Origin: Pseudomonadales bacterium
GTDB lineage: Bacteria > Pseudomonadota > Gammaproteobacteria > Pseudomonadales > Azotimanducaceae
Assembly: GCA_011525295.1 (NCBI GenBank)
Contig: WTGV01000013.1
Span: forward strand, 35,511-99,510
Reading direction: 5' to 3'
DNA: 64,000 nucleotides
Shown here: positions 7,419 through 16,800 of the stretch, in pieces
How the letters are laid out: every line of letters begins with the position of its first letter
Numbering within the stretch: the stretch's first letter is position 1
Translations under genes and position numbers: made by a program
The notes under the pieces: model-generated
What the model saw: only the letters and a program-made list of their open reading frames with translations
What the model was told of the DNA's origin: nothing
Databases searched by the model: none

Positions 7419-9752
7419 ATGAAAGTTTTAAATGTCTTATGGGCTTTCCTCGACTTCCTTTGGAATTCCTTCTTGTTACTCGCGCCAATGCTTATGTTGG
7501 GGCTCTTCTTGTGTGGATTGATTCATGTGTTCATCTCGCGCAGGGCTGTTCTCCGGTTTTTTCAAGAAGACAGCATAAAGTCGGTGTCGACGAGTGCTGC
7601 GCTTGGGGTACCAATTCCACTTTGTAGTTGTTCGGTTGTCCCCGTTGTAACAGAAATGCGTCGAAAGGGTGCATCGCGGTCAGCGAGCATGTCTTTTTTG
7701 ATCACCGCCCCAGAAACGGGTGCCGATTCAATTTTGGTAACAAACGCGTTTTTTGGACCGGTAGTCGCAGTTATCAGACCCGTCATTAGCTTTTTTACCG
7801 CCGTCTTCTGTGGGATCTTTTGTATTGGCTTGTTGCGTGACCCGGACGAGAGCAAATCCGATACTCATGACAACGATTCAACAGACGTGCACGGTCACGA
7901 GTCTGAGCATTCTGATGAGGACGGACATGATCATAGTCACGATCACGGACACGATCATGATCACGGACATAAACCACTATTCGAGACGCAAGATGATTGT
8001 TACGTGAGCTTCGCACAGCTCAAAAGAATGTTTTCTGGATACGTGTCCAAAACAATCGCGTTCGCGAGTTCGATCAGATATGCCAGCTGGCTCAAACCAG
8101 ACTTTTATTTAGAACGAAAACAAACTCCAGACACACAAGCCGAAAGTACCACTTCCGACGAACCAGAAACTCAAAGCGAAGATCAGTCAATAGATCTACC
8201 GACTTTGATTAAGCACATATTTCGATACGGCTTTGTGGAAGTCGCCGATGACATCTTGTTTGCGCTATTAGTAGGAATATTTCTAGGCGGAATTTTGTAC
8301 TTGGCTATCCCGTCCGATCTAATGGCGAACGAGTACGCAAGGTGGTTAGCGTATCCAATAGTGGTACTCGTTGGCATTCCATTGTATATCTGCGCTTCAG
8401 CAAGCACGCCCATTGCGGCAGCAATGGTTGCAAAAGGCGTTAGCCCAGGCGCGGCGCTTGTGTTCTTGATGACCGGCCCCGCCACAAATACCGGAACGAT
8501 CGCTATTGTAGCACGGCAATTTGGTGCTAAATTTGCGTCGATTTATGTCCTGGGGGTGATTGTTGCCACAGTGTTTTTTGGTGTCGTCCTCGATCTTCTC
8601 CTTCTGGCGGTGGGTTGGCAGGTGGCAGTAAACCTCGAAGCCTCCGACACTCCAGCGATTTTGGTGATTCAATGGACAGGAGCTCTCAGCCTGATCGCCT
8701 TAATCGTGTGGCGTTTTCGAGCGGGTGCGCTCAAGAGCGGGTGGGAAGATCTATGGATAAACCTTAGACCTTTGTATACACGTTTTGGACTATTTTGGGA
8801 AAAGCTAACCCGTGGGAAACGTTTCGTTGGTCTCCTAATTCCTAACAATCCTGGAGGAATAGCAGCTTGGTCAATCGTGATTTTGTTATTTGTCTCCTCA
8901 GGTTTTTCCATCATACCACCCGGGCACCAGGGTTTCGGTGTCGCGCTTGGTAAAGTTCGCTGGCACAACTTAGAGCCGGGACTTCATTACTTAGCTCCTG
9001 CCCCCTTCGTGCGGGTTGATAAGTGGCCAGTACGCCAAATCGTGTCGCTCAATACGGATGTTCTGAATGAGTACGTTTCCGGTGACATCAATCTCATAGA
9101 ACTCTCCTTTAACATTCAATATCAGATCAAAGATCCCTACGTTTATTACTATCAAGCTCTGGATCCACAAACGACCATACGTGCGTTCGTCGAGTCTCAT
9201 GTTCGGACCTACATTTCGGCGAAACAACTAGAGCCTTTACTTAACAAAAATAGAGCCGCGCTAGAGCAACACATCAACACGGTGTTGACGAGCGATCACG
9301 ACGTGGGCAATCCGGTCGTCGCATCGATACAGTTTATTAAAGCAAATCTGTTGCGAATTGGACCAGTGACCGAAACAGTTGAAGCGTTTCGCGACGTTTC
9401 AAGCGCGCAGGAAGATAAGGAACGGATCATTGTCAATGCACAAAGATTTTTAGTCTCGTTAACACCGCAAGCGTTTGGAAATGCCGAGTATGAAGTTCAA
9501 CAAGCGAAGGGATTGGCAGCCCGACGTGAAAAACTGGCGCGCGCTGAAGCTCAGGCTGTTTCTTCCGTCGCAGAAGCTACGCGAACAGCACCTGATGTTT
9601 TGTGGACCATGCTTTGGCGTGAAAAGCTAGAAAATGCGCTCGCCGGCAATCCAAAAATAATCGTACCAAATCAGGAGAGTTTAGATCGAGTGTCGCTGTG
9701 GAAACGAAAGGAGAACGTCCCTGCGAAGAATACTACGGAGAACAAAGAATGA
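7419..9752 (+). CDS. SO_0444/ArsP-type metal permease fused to a C-terminal SPFH (HflK-like) domain
   Basis: The 777-residue protein has three parts. Residues 1-140 form the first permease half with the family signature PIPLCSCSVVPV (Cys69, Cys71) and SFLITAPETGADS. A linker follows with 12 His in residues 150-184, plus Asp/Glu. Residues 265-400 form the second permease half with PLYICASASTPIAA and GPATNTGT. This is the SO_0444 family (putative Cu/Zn exporters, related to ArsP). A further helix near 415-432 precedes a new membrane anchor at about 480-498 and an SPFH/band-7 domain (about 500-670), starting IPPGHQGFGVALGKV and containing EAFRDVSSA, typical of HflK. The permease family normally stops before this domain. 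AAGGAG lies 8 bases before the ATG. The stop overlaps the next start (ATGA). It probably exports a divalent or soft metal; the role of the SPFH part is inferred only. Confidence 0.9.
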   Translation: MKVLNVLWAFLDFLWNSFLLLAPMLMLGLFLCGLIHVFISRRAVLRFFQEDSIKSVSTSAALGVPIPLCSCSVVPVVTEMRRKGASRSASMSFLITAPETGADSILVTNAFFGPVVAVIRPVISFFTAVFCGIFCIGLLRDPDESKSDTHDNDSTDVHGHESEHSDEDGHDHSHDHGHDHDHGHKPLFETQDDCYVSFAQLKRMFSGYVSKTIAFASSIRYASWLKPDFYLERKQTPDTQAESTTSDEPETQSEDQSIDLPTLIKHIFRYGFVEVADDILFALLVGIFLGGILYLAIPSDLMANEYARWLAYPIVVLVGIPLYICASASTPIAAAMVAKGVSPGAALVFLMTGPATNTGTIAIVARQFGAKFASIYVLGVIVATVFFGVVLDLLLLAVGWQVAVNLEASDTPAILVIQWTGALSLIALIVWRFRAGALKSGWEDLWINLRPLYTRFGLFWEKLTRGKRFVGLLIPNNPGGIAAWSIVILLFVSSGFSIIPPGHQGFGVALGKVRWHNLEPGLHYLAPAPFVRVDKWPVRQIVSLNTDVLNEYVSGDINLIELSFNIQYQIKDPYVYYYQALDPQTTIRAFVESHVRTYISAKQLEPLLNKNRAALEQHINTVLTSDHDVGNPVVASIQFIKANLLRIGPVTETVEAFRDVSSAQEDKERIIVNAQRFLVSLTPQAFGNAEYEVQQAKGLAARREKLARAEAQAVSSVAEATRTAPDVLWTMLWREKLENALAGNPKIIVPNQESLDRVSLWKRKENVPAKNTTENKE

Positions 9753-10660
9753 AAAAAGCTACAAAGGTAACAGCGATTCTATTGGGGATAGCCATTGTCG
9801 GTGCAGTAGTACTTGATTGCTTCTACGTGGTTCATGAGACTCAGCACGGAGTTCTTACTCAATTCGGAAAGATTGTGCCACCAGTACGAAGTCCAGGGTT
9901 ACACGTAAAGTGGCCCCGCCCCATATCGAAAGTTTACCTGGTAGACCGTCGTATGCGGACGATGACCAACATCCCTCACGAATTGATCACCGAAGATCAA
10001 AAGAGTGTCGCTGTCGATGGCTTCATGATTTGGCGTGTTGTGGATCCTATCAAATACGTTGAAGCCATCAGGTACGAGGAAAGTGCTTTGGAGAAGTTGA
10101 CGGAACTGTATTCTTCAGCGCTTGGTATCGTGGTCAGCAACAAGTCTCGAGATGCGTTTATCAGTTTGGGTATAGAACACGAAAATTTCCATTTAATCGC
10201 TGAAGAACTCACGGAGCGCATCGCCCCCATTGCGTCAGAATCATACGGTATTGAAGTTATGCAGACAGGTATCGTGGAATATACGATGCCACCGACTAAT
10301 CGACCTAGCGTGATACAGCGAATGATCGCGGAACGTGGCAGAATTGCCGCCCGATATCGCGCAGAAGGCGAAGAGCTTGCCATGCGAATCGAAGCACTCG
10401 CAATCAACGAACATGACCAAATCATCGCGGAAGCACATGCCGAAGCAACGGAGATTCTGGGTGATGCAGAGGCAGAAGCAATGGCAATATTAGGTGAAGC
10501 CTACAAGCAAGATCCGGAGTTTTACAAATTCATCCGCGCGTTAGACAGCTATGATGTGATTATCGACAAGGCTACGACGCTGATGTTACCCGCCGACAGT
10601 GAATTATTTCGATACCTTGATAGTAAACAGATCCAAGAAATGTTGGAGCAGTCACCGTGA
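9749..10660 (+). CDS. HflC-like SPFH membrane protein
   Basis: The 303-residue protein has an N-terminal anchor (about 7-25), an SPFH domain beginning near THQ/TQHGVLTQFGK (about 31-40) and an HflC-type helix with MIAERGRIAARYRAEGEE. An Ala/Glu-rich coiled coil and the C-terminal FYKFIRALDSYDVIIDK block follow. HflC normally pairs with HflK to form a large periplasmic cage around FtsH. The start ATG overlaps the stop of the permease-SPFH gene as ATGA, with CGGAG 8 bases upstream inside that gene; an earlier in-frame start at 9698 is less likely. It is probably a subunit of a complex with the two other SPFH proteins in this operon rather than the housekeeping HflC, because no hflX/hfq neighbours are present. 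Confidence 0.88.
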   Translation: MKKATKVTAILLGIAIVGAVVLDCFYVVHETQHGVLTQFGKIVPPVRSPGLHVKWPRPISKVYLVDRRMRTMTNIPHELITEDQKSVAVDGFMIWRVVDPIKYVEAIRYEESALEKLTELYSSALGIVVSNKSRDAFISLGIEHENFHLIAEELTERIAPIASESYGIEVMQTGIVEYTMPPTNRPSVIQRMIAERGRIAARYRAEGEELAMRIEALAINEHDQIIAEAHAEATEILGDAEAEAMAILGEAYKQDPEFYKFIRALDSYDVIIDKATTLMLPADSELFRYLDSKQIQEMLEQSP

Positions 10661-11958
10661 ACGAAGAACAACTACCTCCAAGCACGCGTCTCATTTATCA
10701 GACGTTTGACTTCGCAGGTAAATACTGGAGGTCCGGCTTAGTGTTTCTACTAGGCCTTTGCGTCTTACTATTTCTTGGAACTGGTTTTTTCGTTGTCAAG
10801 AAAGAAGAACAAGGCATCGTCACGCGCTTCGGTAAGATCGTAAACTCAGATATTTCACCTGGAATAGGGTATCGAATTCCGGTGATTGAAAAAGTTCACA
10901 TCTTCCCGGTTAAAAGAATCATCTCTAAACAGATCAGTAGCAATCAAAATCAGACCGAACAGTTCACCGTACTGTCCGGCGATACAAATCTTCTTGAAGT
11001 GACGTTCTCATTGCAATACACGATTTCAGATATGCGAAACTTCCTTTTCGTCGTAGCAGAACCTGATAAACTGATCTCGATGGTTGCTCGAGAAAAACTT
11101 ATTGAGGAGATTGGGAACAATTTTGTCGAGTTGATCTTCACAAGTAATCGAAAGCACATTGAAGATGCATTACAAAGTGTGATCCAACTACAGATAGATA
11201 AGCTCGGGGTGGGGATCGAAATAACGGCATTAGCTATCGTAGATTTGAGTCCTATAGATGAGACGATTGCCGCATTTCGAGACGTAAGCGACGCGGTAGC
11301 CGAGAAAATACAAGCTGAGGTCGACGCCAATCGAACTCGAGAGCAGATGCTCGCTCGATCACGCGGGCAAGCACAGGCTATCGTGTTGGATGCAGAGGCA
11401 AAAGCACACGCACGTTTATCGCAGGCAAAGAGTACCGCGAACTCGTTTTTGAAACTTTTAGAAAAATATAGAGAAAATCCCGAACAAGTAGCGATTACAC
11501 GCTATTGGGATCGCATGCGCACAACATTTCAGGATGCAAGTCTTGCAACTCTGAACTCAGTGGCAGATTCAACAGTAGACATCAACATGATCGATGTGTT
11601 AACTTCTTTACCGTTCCAGACGATGTCAATGGGGGACATCGCCGCAACTCCCATGCCTTCGCCACCATTGGATGTCAGTGAACGATCAGTCGCTACGATG
11701 CCGCCCGGTCCTTCTGGAGAACATGGCGAAGCGCGTGTATTCACAATGGATGGTCGCTCTCACGCTACGACTGCTGAATTAGATCATCTACCGAGCGCGA
11801 ATACTCGATCTCTGATTTTTGACGCAGCCCTGTTATTTAGACATACGCATGCAGTTCGTCGAAGCAAACTACTCAATGAGCTCACGGTGAAGGAGTCGGA
11901 TCCAGCACCTGATCAAAAAGAGACAACAGTCGAAGAGGATCAGAGCGATGAGGAGTAA
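10657..11958 (+). CDS. HflK-like SPFH membrane protein with long C-terminal tail
   Basis: The 433-residue protein has an N-terminal anchor at about 30-48. An SPFH domain starts near VKKEEQGIVTRFGKI and ends with the HflK-type AAFRDVSDAVAEKIQAE, followed by a coiled-coil region rich in Ala, Gln and Glu. It is longer than the SPFH core because of about 120 residues of Pro/Ser-rich and finally acidic tail (ending EEDQSDEE). GTG at 10657 overlaps the upstream stop as GTGA, and GGAG lies 9 bases before it. The sequence order in the operon (HflC-like before HflK-like) is the reverse of hflK-hflC. It is likely to hetero-oligomerise with the products of the two upstream genes. No protease gene accompanies them. 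Confidence 0.88.
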   Translation: MNEEQLPPSTRLIYQTFDFAGKYWRSGLVFLLGLCVLLFLGTGFFVVKKEEQGIVTRFGKIVNSDISPGIGYRIPVIEKVHIFPVKRIISKQISSNQNQTEQFTVLSGDTNLLEVTFSLQYTISDMRNFLFVVAEPDKLISMVAREKLIEEIGNNFVELIFTSNRKHIEDALQSVIQLQIDKLGVGIEITALAIVDLSPIDETIAAFRDVSDAVAEKIQAEVDANRTREQMLARSRGQAQAIVLDAEAKAHARLSQAKSTANSFLKLLEKYRENPEQVAITRYWDRMRTTFQDASLATLNSVADSTVDINMIDVLTSLPFQTMSMGDIAATPMPSPPLDVSERSVATMPPGPSGEHGEARVFTMDGRSHATTAELDHLPSANTRSLIFDAALLFRHTHAVRRSKLLNELTVKESDPAPDQKETTVEEDQSDEE

Positions 11959-13126
11959 CTGGTCATTTTTATGGACAACAGTGTTGTTGTTCGGGACGAA
12001 TTACCTGCTAGCTGAATCAGAGGGAATTTATGAAGATCGGATCGTGTTCGGACAATCAGCTTGTCTCACTGGTCCTAATGCTCGATTGGGACTGTCCTAT
12101 CAAGCTGGTATTCTCGCAGCGTTTGAAGAATATAACAAAGATGGGGGGCTTGATGGCAAACGGATTGAATTGATAACACGAGACGATGGCTACGAACCGG
12201 AGCGAGCCGCTACCAACGCAGATTTCTTTATCGAAGAGAACAATGTACTAGCCATAATTGGCGGTGTTGGCACACCAACAGCTCGTCGACTCGCGCCCAT
12301 GTTCCGTACTGCTGACATTGCGTTCGTGGGACACATAACCGGTGCAGATTTCTTGTTTGACACTGAGCAATTTCCTAACGTAACAATTCTCCGAGCGAGC
12401 TACTTAGATGAAGTACGAACCCTCATTGCTCATATTGTTGAAAAACTCGATCAACGCCGGATTGGAATTATTTTTCAAGACGATTCTTTCGGCCGCTCAA
12501 TTCTCAGAGATTTGCTAACAGTATTAGATGAATATGAGCTTCCCCTGTTAGCAAAAACCCGATTTTCGCGAAACACTCATGCGGTACATGCAAGCTTGTT
12601 TGAAATCGCGAAAGCGGATTTAGATGCTATCCTGCTAGTCGGTACCTACGCTTCCAACGCTACCATAATTAATTTAGCAAATTCTCTCGGGTATGAATAC
12701 ACGATGGCAAACTTGTCATTCTCTCTATCGCGTGAATTGCGTAGTCGGCTCGACGTTCCAAATGCACAACACCTTGTTACCGAAGTTATGCCAGATCCTA
12801 GCGATCAAAATAGTGCGCTCGCGCAGAGTTATGCAAAAGCCCTTGAGACCTTTGAAACATCCGAAGAACAGGGCTTTAACGAGACCGGACTCGAAGGATA
12901 TCTGCTCGGACGATACGTGATTTCTACACTTGAACGTATGGGAACAGATCTTTCTCGCGATGCTTTCAGTCAACACATCCGGCCTAACACACCTGTAAAT
13001 ATTGATGACTGGGTCGTTGAATTTTCCGCAGGTTCCAATAAAGGTTCTCGATATGTTAGGCTGACTTCCCTTGGTGAGCCCGAAAACAGTCAATCCAACA
13101 TCCAATTTCAAGAAGAAAAACCGTGA
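11948..13126 (+). CDS. periplasmic ligand-binding protein (Peripla_BP_6, Leu/Ile/Val-type)
   Basis: The 392-residue protein has a signal peptide of about 22 residues (cut near LLAES). A type I periplasmic-binding fold follows, starting IVFGQSACLTGPNARLG, with AFEEYNKDGGLDGKRIEL and AIIGGVGTPTARRLAP. These are hallmarks of branched-chain amino-acid/amide ABC binding proteins and of related receptor ectodomains. No ABC permease or ATPase lies nearby, so it may act as a sensor or partner of the membrane complex encoded upstream rather than as a transporter subunit. Its ATG lies 11 bases inside the end of the HflK-like gene, and its stop overlaps the next start. The ligand cannot be predicted from sequence. 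Confidence 0.85.
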   Translation: MRSNWSFLWTTVLLFGTNYLLAESEGIYEDRIVFGQSACLTGPNARLGLSYQAGILAAFEEYNKDGGLDGKRIELITRDDGYEPERAATNADFFIEENNVLAIIGGVGTPTARRLAPMFRTADIAFVGHITGADFLFDTEQFPNVTILRASYLDEVRTLIAHIVEKLDQRRIGIIFQDDSFGRSILRDLLTVLDEYELPLLAKTRFSRNTHAVHASLFEIAKADLDAILLVGTYASNATIINLANSLGYEYTMANLSFSLSRELRSRLDVPNAQHLVTEVMPDPSDQNSALAQSYAKALETFETSEEQGFNETGLEGYLLGRYVISTLERMGTDLSRDAFSQHIRPNTPVNIDDWVVEFSAGSNKGSRYVRLTSLGEPENSQSNIQFQEEKP

Positions 13127-13620
13127 AAAAAGTCGATGAATTTGTCGCTGAGGAGACTGGCGAGGAGTGGTGTCGAGAGCTTTATAAGGTAGTATCTCAA
13201 CGCCGAGGAGTCATGTTTCGTCTTGTTTCCGATACTGCTCGTATGTTGCTATTGGGAAACGCTGGAGGTGCCGCACTTATCATTGGTTTGATAACTGCGT
13301 ATGGTTTTGGCGGCGAGAGTAAAGCGGTCTTGTATCACTGGTCTGAAATATTCATTCTTAGTGTGTTTGGACTTGGCGTATTAGCATCGGCAGCTACGAC
13401 AATCCTGGTTGCGCTGGTCTCTGTCAAAGAAGCTCATAGTGCGGAAATTGGGTTAAAACGGTTTATAGAACTTAAAGAAGATCGTAGTTCTGTGTTGTTC
13501 TTCTTGGAACCTCAGAACATCTACTTAGCTAATATCGCGACCGTCTTGGGAGTTTTGAGCGCCGCGTGTTTTTTGCTCGGTGCCATCTCGAGTCTATTGT
13601 TGTTAATTCTGGTTTTCTAA
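13123..13620 (+). CDS. small integral membrane protein, last gene of the SPFH operon
   Basis: I do not recognise this 165-residue protein. It has a charged N-terminal region of about 40 residues and then three predicted membrane helices (about 44-62, 73-98 and 137-163). These are joined by a basic/acidic loop containing SVKEAHSAEIGLKRFIELKED. GTG at 13123 overlaps the preceding stop as GTGA, the third such coupling in this operon, which argues that it is a real and stoichiometrically linked component. It may anchor the binding protein to the SPFH complex. No metal-binding motif is visible. Confidence 0.75.
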   Translation: MKKVDEFVAEETGEEWCRELYKVVSQRRGVMFRLVSDTARMLLLGNAGGAALIIGLITAYGFGGESKAVLYHWSEIFILSVFGLGVLASAATTILVALVSVKEAHSAEIGLKRFIELKEDRSSVLFFLEPQNIYLANIATVLGVLSAACFLLGAISSLLLLILVF

Positions 13621-13813
13621 GATCAAACGGATGTCGGAACTCGAACAGTTCTGAATCACCTGCTGCAGCGCAATTTGTAAAACAACATATCCATCAAACA
13701 TGGGTAGCGTCGGTCCACAGTTCGAAGTTACCTTCCGACACCTAGCACGACTTCGATCTTCAAGTTGCTAATACGCCAAACAGTGTGGCTAGACTCGACC
13801 AAGCACTCTCTTA

Positions 13814-16800
13814 CTAAGCTTTCGCTGAAGTTTTCACTGACCTAGACTCGAGCCATTCGTAAACTACCGGTAGCAGAATCAATGTCAACAAGGTGGATGT
13901 AAATACTCCACCAACAACCACGGACGCTAGTGGCCGTTGCGTATCAGCACCTACTCCTGATGCAAGGAGCATAGGTAATAAAGCAAGTACTGTTGTAAAT
14001 GCTGTCATTAACACTGGGCGCAACCGAAGTTCCGCGCCGTGTCGCACGGCTTCTGCAACGTCCATGCCTTTATCACGCAAGTCGTTTATGAAACTGATCA
14101 AGACAATTCCGTTCAACATCGCGACACCGAATACCGCGATAAATCCAATCGCTGAAGGGACTGAAATGTACTGTCCCGATAAGAAGAGTGCTACCAATCC
14201 GCCAATCGCCGCAAAAGGAACATTAAAGATGATCAGTGTAGCGTACTTCACCGAGTTAAACGCCGTGTAAAGTAGAACAAAGATGAAGAAGATTGTCAAG
14301 GGAACGATAATGGACAATCTCATCAGTGCTCGTTGCTGGTTTTCGAATGCTCCTCCCCATTCAACCCAATATCCCGGTGGCAATTCGATTTGTTCTTGTA
14401 TCGTTGCATTGGCTTCTTTCACAAAACCATCGATATCGCGACCATGTACATCCATTTGAATCACAGCGTATCGTTGTAACTGTTCTCTTCGAACGAAAGT
14501 AAATCCTTCGGTGACTTGAACGTCCGCTACTGATGAGAGTGGAACGATAGCACCACTCGCAGTCCTAATAGGGATATTCTCGATTGCATCCACCGATGCG
14601 GTAGAGGCATCGGTCAGTCTCACGGTGATGTCAAACCTTCGCACACCTTGGAGAAGCGTCGCGACGGGTTCATTTCCGATCCCAGTTCGGACTATCGACA
14701 ACACATCATCTGCATTCAAACCAAACCTAGCCAGTTGATCGCGCTTGATCTGTATGCGGATTTGTGGTTTGCCTGCATTTGCTTCTAGCGACAAGTCGGT
14801 AACGCCTCCCACACCGGCGATTACGTCCTTGATCTCTTCACTCAATTGCGCGAGTTCCACAAGGTTGTCCCCGTAAAGTTTAGCGGCAAGGGTGGCGCGA
14901 ACGCCAGAGAGTAGTTCTTCGACTCGCATTTGGATCGGCTGAGTAAAAGCTATGACCGCAGTTGGAACGACTTCTTCAAGTGTTTCCCTCATCGCTTCGG
15001 CTAGTTCTTCGATGTCGCGGTTACTCTCCCAGTCGCTTTCGGGTTTCAGCTGCGTGTAGATTTCCATATAGTTGACATCGGCTGTTTCTCCTTTTTCCGC
15101 ACGTCCGATCATTGCGACGGTTGTGATGACCTCGGGAAATTCCGAAAGGGCGTTTTCAATGTCTTTTGAAATCTCAATGGAATGTTCAAGCGACGCAGAT
15201 GGTATAGACGTTACTCGCCACATGATCGATCCTTCCTGTAGTTGCGGCATAAATTCCTTTCCAAGGAATGGAAAAATTGCAAGACTTCCAATGACCAAAC
15301 TGACAGCCGCTGTCAGTACGACTTTCTTGTGTTTTAGAGCCCATGTGAGAATCCAAAGATAACCGAACTTGATCCCTCTTATCACCCACGTCTCTTGTTT
15401 TTCCTTTGGTTTGAGTATTAACGCCGCTAATACCGGAATTAGAGTCATCGTGAGTACAAGAGAGCCAAACATTGCAAAACTGATAGTGAAAGCCATTGGC
15501 TTGAACAGTTTGCCCTCTATGCCTTCGAGAGTGAACAGAGGTAAGAACACCACGATGATGATGAGTAAAGCAAATCCAATGGGATTAGCTACTTCTCGCG
15601 CGGCGTCAAGGACCGCCTGAGTGCGGTTAACAGGTACACCTAATTCACTCCGTTCGGCCATGGTGCGAAAAGCATTCTCGACGATAACGACTGCCCCGTC
15701 GGCCATCATTCCAACACCAACAGCCAGTCCCGCGAGCGACATTAAATTTGCAGAGAGATTCGTCTCGCCCATGAATATGAACGCGATGAGCATCGCCATC
15801 GGTAATGCCGTAATAACTACGAAAGCGGAGCGCAACTCTCCGAGAAACAAGAACAGGACAATGGCTACCAAGATCGCTCCCGCGATAAGCGCGGTCGTAG
15901 CTGTTTCAATCGCTTTAGTTACTAAATCAGTCCGTTCATAGATTGGACGGAGAATCACCCCATCGGGTAAAGATTCATCTACGATTTTGACTTTCTCCTT
16001 CACCGATTGCACGACGTTTGCCGCATTTTCACCGATTCGAGACAGCGTCATGCCGAGAACGACTTCTTTTCCGTCGCTGGTAACAGCACCGAAGCGTACT
16101 GCACCGCCCTGCTTAATTTCCGCTACATTCCTTAAATATACAGGAACACCGTCATCGACCTTGACTACGATGTCCCCGATGTCTTGTTCATTGTTTACCA
16201 GTCCAAGACCTCGTACAAGATACTGCTCGCGTCCTAGATTGACATATTGCCCGCCTACCTGAGCGTTGTTCACACCAATAACGTTCATAACGTCCGTAAA
16301 CGACAGATCGTACTTAATGAGATCTACTGGATCGACGATCACCTGGAATTGACGTTCTTGTCCACCCCATGAAATTACATCATCGACGCCCGGTGCGGTA
16401 CGAAGGATGAGTCGGACACTCCAGTCATGCAGTGTTCGTAAATCCATGTCGGTAACCGCGTCATTGAGTTTTTCGTCCGCTCTTTCTACCGTATACCAAA
16501 AGACCTGTCCTAATCCGGAAGTATTCGGTCCAAGTTCTGGTGTGCCGTAGCCCTCCGGTATGCGATCGCTGACTTCACTCAAGCGTTCACCAACCAACTG
16601 ACGAGCAAAGTTTATGTCCATGTCGTCTTCGAAAAATACCGCAATATACGACAGTCCAAATAAACTAACCGATCGCAATTGTTGAACTTTCGGTAATCCT
16701 GCCATGCCCGATTCGATTGGGAGTGTGAGCAACTGTTCGACATCTTCGGCCGCGAGTCCTGGAGACTCTGTGTAGATATTGACCTGTATGGGTGTAACAT

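Noticed and set aside
7865..7980. Low-complexity CAC/GAT repeats as a tandem-repeat element
   Set aside because: They encode the His/Asp-rich loop of the permease in frame and are explained by the protein.
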